DNA from: Novosphingobium terrae
GTDB lineage: Bacteria; Pseudomonadota; Alphaproteobacteria; Sphingomonadales; Sphingomonadaceae
Length of the DNA: 64,000 nt
Assembly (NCBI RefSeq): GCF_017163935.1
Contig: NZ_JABVZR010000001.1
Span: 3,472,001-3,536,000 of the forward strand
Direction: 5' to 3'
The translations under genes and the position numbers were made by a program. Each line of letters opens with the position of its first letter. The first letter of the stretch is position 1. Of this stretch, positions 62,901-64,000 are shown piece by piece. The notes below the pieces were generated by a model, which did no database searches, was not told the DNA's origin, and was given only the letters and a program-made list of their open reading frames with translations.

Positions 62901-64000
62901 CCGGCCATGGCGAGTTGGAAGCAGCTGCCAGCATCGCCTCATGGATGGGTGGTCTTGCCTCCTATCGCGGTTTCGCCTTCCAGCCGGTGATCGGTCATCT
63001 GCCCACCGGCAATGCCGTGGTCTTTCTGAAGGGCCCGGCGCTGGGGCTGTCCATGCCCATCAATGGCGCCTCGGCCACGATGATGGCCAACCCCGCCGAT
63101 CCTTCCGCCAAGCTGCTGGTGATCACCGGCCGCAACGATGCCGAGCTGCGCCTTGCCGCCGCCGCCCTCGCCAGCGCCAGAGGCGTGCCCGGCGGCGCCA
63201 GCATGAACTTCGACAATGCCCGCATCCCCTCCTACCCGCGCTATGGCGCCCCGCGCTGGCTGACCACCGACCGCCCGGTCAAGCTGGGCGAAATCATGGC
63301 CCCCTATGCCATGCAGGGCATGGGCCTGCCGCCCGGGCCGCTTTCGGCGCGCTTCCGTCTGGCGCCCGATCTGTTCTTCTGGCCGCGCGCGGGCGGTTCG
63401 CTCAGCCTTGGCTATCGCTATCCCGATGCCAAATGGCTGGACCATGAAGCCTCGCGCCTCGATGTCTCGATCAACGGCCAGTTTCTGAAGACCCTGCCGC
63501 TCACAGGCATGCACTGGTGGCAGCGCCTGTGGTGGGGCAATGGTGCCGCCAGCGCCGATGCGCGCGGCGACGTTGGCCTGCCGCGCTACAACCTCTTCGG
63601 CCAGAACGAGCTGGTCTTCGACTACAATCTCATCATCGCCGACAAGAAGAAGTGCAGCGGCACCTTGCCCGACAATGTGCGCACCGGCATCGATCCGAAC
63701 AGCACCATCGATCTGACGCATGCTTCTCACGGCTTGCTGATGCCCGATCTGGCCAGCTTTGCCGGGGCCGGTTACCCCTTCACCGTCCGCCCCGACCTGT
63801 CGGAAACGGTGGTGGTGATGGACCAGCATCCCTCCGAGGCCGCGATCGCCGCATTCCTCAACATGATGGGCCGTCTGGGCGATGCCACGGGCGTTGCGGC
63901 CACCGGCGTCTCGGTGATGCTGGGCGCCGATGCCGACAGCCTTGCCGAGCATGACGTGCTGGTGATCGGCAGCGCGGCGCTGGCCGCCAATCCCATCTTC
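59951..64000 (+). CDS. bcsAB: BcsA-BcsB fused cellulose synthase (3' end outside the window)
   Basis: One uninterrupted frame of 1350 codons from the GTG at 59951 to the window edge. BcsA part (about 1-740): N-terminal TMs, family 2 glycosyltransferase with DDGKRP near 169, DCD near 217, TED near 313 and QRIRW near 351, further TMs, then a PilZ domain (about 550-660) with RQARQDIR and DISMGG that binds c-di-GMP. A Pro/Ala linker follows, then a hydrophobic segment (MRAAACALALAGMALIASP, about 750-770). The BcsB part begins near 810 (HLSFKDLRIKQPIRL) and continues into its carbohydrate-binding domains. In many bacteria these are two proteins; a fusion is known in Komagataeibacter AcsAB. It makes and exports beta-1,4-glucan. 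The GTG start overlaps the bcsQ stop. Confidence 0.92.
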   Translation, partial: MIQHLLRFGQWAAWGILAVIAALVISVPLDALAQWQFAGATIVGVWAMSRWKGRKGTLAIGLLSIIVSTRYMVWRTTQTLTFGAPLEGLLGTGLYLAEAYAWLILVLGFVQTSWPLDRPVIEPEGDPSTWPTVDVFIPTYNESLSIVRNTVYAAMDMDYPADRFNVYILDDGKRPEFKAFARKVGCGYITRDNNLHAKAGNMNAAMKKTDGELIAIFDCDHVPTRAFLQLSVGWFAKDPKLALMQTPHHMYSPDPVQRNLGTLKDMPGEGDLFYGPVQGGNDLWNAAFFCGSCAIIRREALEITNGFAGETVTEDAHTALKLQRMGWNTAYIEARLSAGLATERLVLHVGQRIRWARGMTQILRIDCPLWGKGLSLSQRLCYLNAMMHFQFPLPRIVFLTSPLAYLIFGQNIIHASASLIFAFSMPHLVCSQAAAGRTQGGWRRPFWGEVYETILAFHLVKPTVMTWFQPRKGKFNVTDKGDLLDQTFFDWRIVKPHLVTMALLAGAVSLGWIKWLFFSSTFNIQIDTLVLNTAWAGFSLVILTAAVSVARETRQARQDIRIYAELPVTLYLKSGHVLTGVTRDISMGGAAVKLPADMPVKDPELTHIGLDMDSERLVLPVDMLRAARGHAFLRFHPLDMDMGRKLVRAVMGRADAWQADGPPPQVGELRSLNDIIVVDLMTLKRLLGLNFAERKRMKAQRAASLAAAKAAAETALPVALPAAEAAPASQPAARATPRPGLSARAVGQGMRAAACALALAGMALIASPRDAQAQVAQAQSAAQQIAAVAAVSGTDVAAPATGSAPVLVTSGTSGTRHEHLSFKDLRIKQPIRLAGTHGEIGIPFGIRRSDVVTNATITLRAAWSPALLGDLSQLVVLLNGEVVQTIPLRPGDSGGQTLTIPVNTALFLPGDNQLNLRLVAHYARDCEDPFHSSLWANISNIQSSFDLTVSSVAKAPDLAQLPGPFFDRYDNGALHLPFVFASAPGHGELEAAASIASWMGGLASYRGFAFQPVIGHLPTGNAVVFLKGPALGLSMPINGASATMMANPADPSAKLLVITGRNDAELRLAAAALASARGVPGGASMNFDNARIPSYPRYGAPRWLTTDRPVKLGEIMAPYAMQGMGLPPGPLSARFRLAPDLFFWPRAGGSLSLGYRYPDAKWLDHEASRLDVSINGQFLKTLPLTGMHWWQRLWWGNGAASADARGDVGLPRYNLFGQNELVFDYNLIIADKKKCSGTLPDNVRTGIDPNSTIDLTHASHGLLMPDLASFAGAGYPFTVRPDLSETVVVMDQHPSEAAIAAFLNMMGRLGDATGVAATGVSVMLGADADSLAEHDVLVIGSAALAANPIF

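Noticed and set aside
59855..62908. A 1017-codon open frame antisense to the cellulose synthase gene
   Set aside because: It lies opposite bcsQ/bcsAB with its recognisable GT2, PilZ and BcsB motifs. Long antisense frames are expected in GC-rich DNA, and the translation is His/Gln/Gly-rich with no family features.

Overview
The window is GC-rich (roughly two-thirds G+C), densely coded bacterial chromosome. The gene set points to an alphaproteobacterium of the Sphingomonadales, most likely Novosphingobium or a close relative. The clues are a LigB-type aromatic catabolic cluster, two 4,5-dihydroxyphthalate-decarboxylase-like proteins, a fused bcsA-bcsB, CtrA-like sites and NodT-type outer-membrane factors. 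No rRNA, tRNA, CRISPR array, phage or insertion sequence is visible. The genus is inferred from gene content, not from a marker gene.

Layout. 1-4.5 kb: housekeeping and stress genes (dCTP deaminase, nicotinamide phosphoribosyltransferase, an Lrp/AsnC regulator, Ohr peroxidase). 4.6-9 kb: GH13 alpha-glucosidase, MlaA-like protein, PhyH-like dioxygenase. 9.3-11.9 kb: a CHASE2-EAL c-di-GMP phosphodiesterase followed by a 23-codon microprotein with its own terminator. 12-16 kb: secreted hydrolase, lactonase, MFS exporter. 16.3-26.9 kb: an aromatic-acid catabolic cluster on the minus strand (class III ring-cleavage dioxygenase, HpcH/HpaI aldolase, ThDP enzyme, amidohydrolase, ACS-type MFS transporter, two DHP-decarboxylase-like proteins) facing a LysR regulator with two HTH domains. 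27-32.8 kb: carboxylesterase, dienelactone-hydrolase-like protein, a GNAT/proline-dehydrogenase-like pair, and an MHS transporter interrupted by an in-frame amber codon. 32.9-37.6 kb: TetR regulator and an EmrA-EmrB-OprM efflux operon. 37.9-44.1 kb: mixed single genes (nitronate monooxygenase, GT39-like membrane protein, TrhO, FMN reductase, acidic protein, hydrolase/MarR pair). 44.2-52.3 kb: a two-component system divergent from an RND efflux operon. 52.4-56.4 kb: trehalose operon otsB-GH15-otsA. 56.5-58.6 kb: LtrA and DUF808 membrane proteins. 58.9-64 kb: a cellulose synthesis operon (BcsR-like, BcsQ, BcsA-BcsB fusion) that runs off the window.

The most unusual feature is a dispersed intergenic element of about 190-235 bp, present in five copies plus one half copy. 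Each intact end is a 21-nt palindrome, and the two ends are inverted relative to each other around a conserved central hairpin. Every copy starts 14-66 bp after a stop codon and has the same orientation relative to the gene it follows. Three copies lie inside the catabolic cluster and split it into one- or two-gene units; a fourth closes its downstream end. The element looks like a symmetric 3'-UTR/terminator cassette, possibly spread as a non-autonomous repeat.

Likely regulatory circuits seen in the sequence: 10-bp-phased repeats between the response regulator and the RND operon; a 15-bp palindrome upstream of emrA that could be a TetR operator; MarR-type palindromes between marR and the divergent hydrolase; palindromes upstream of ohr and of the NAMPT gene; and CtrA-like boxes near the phosphodiesterase, the microprotein and the cellulose operon.
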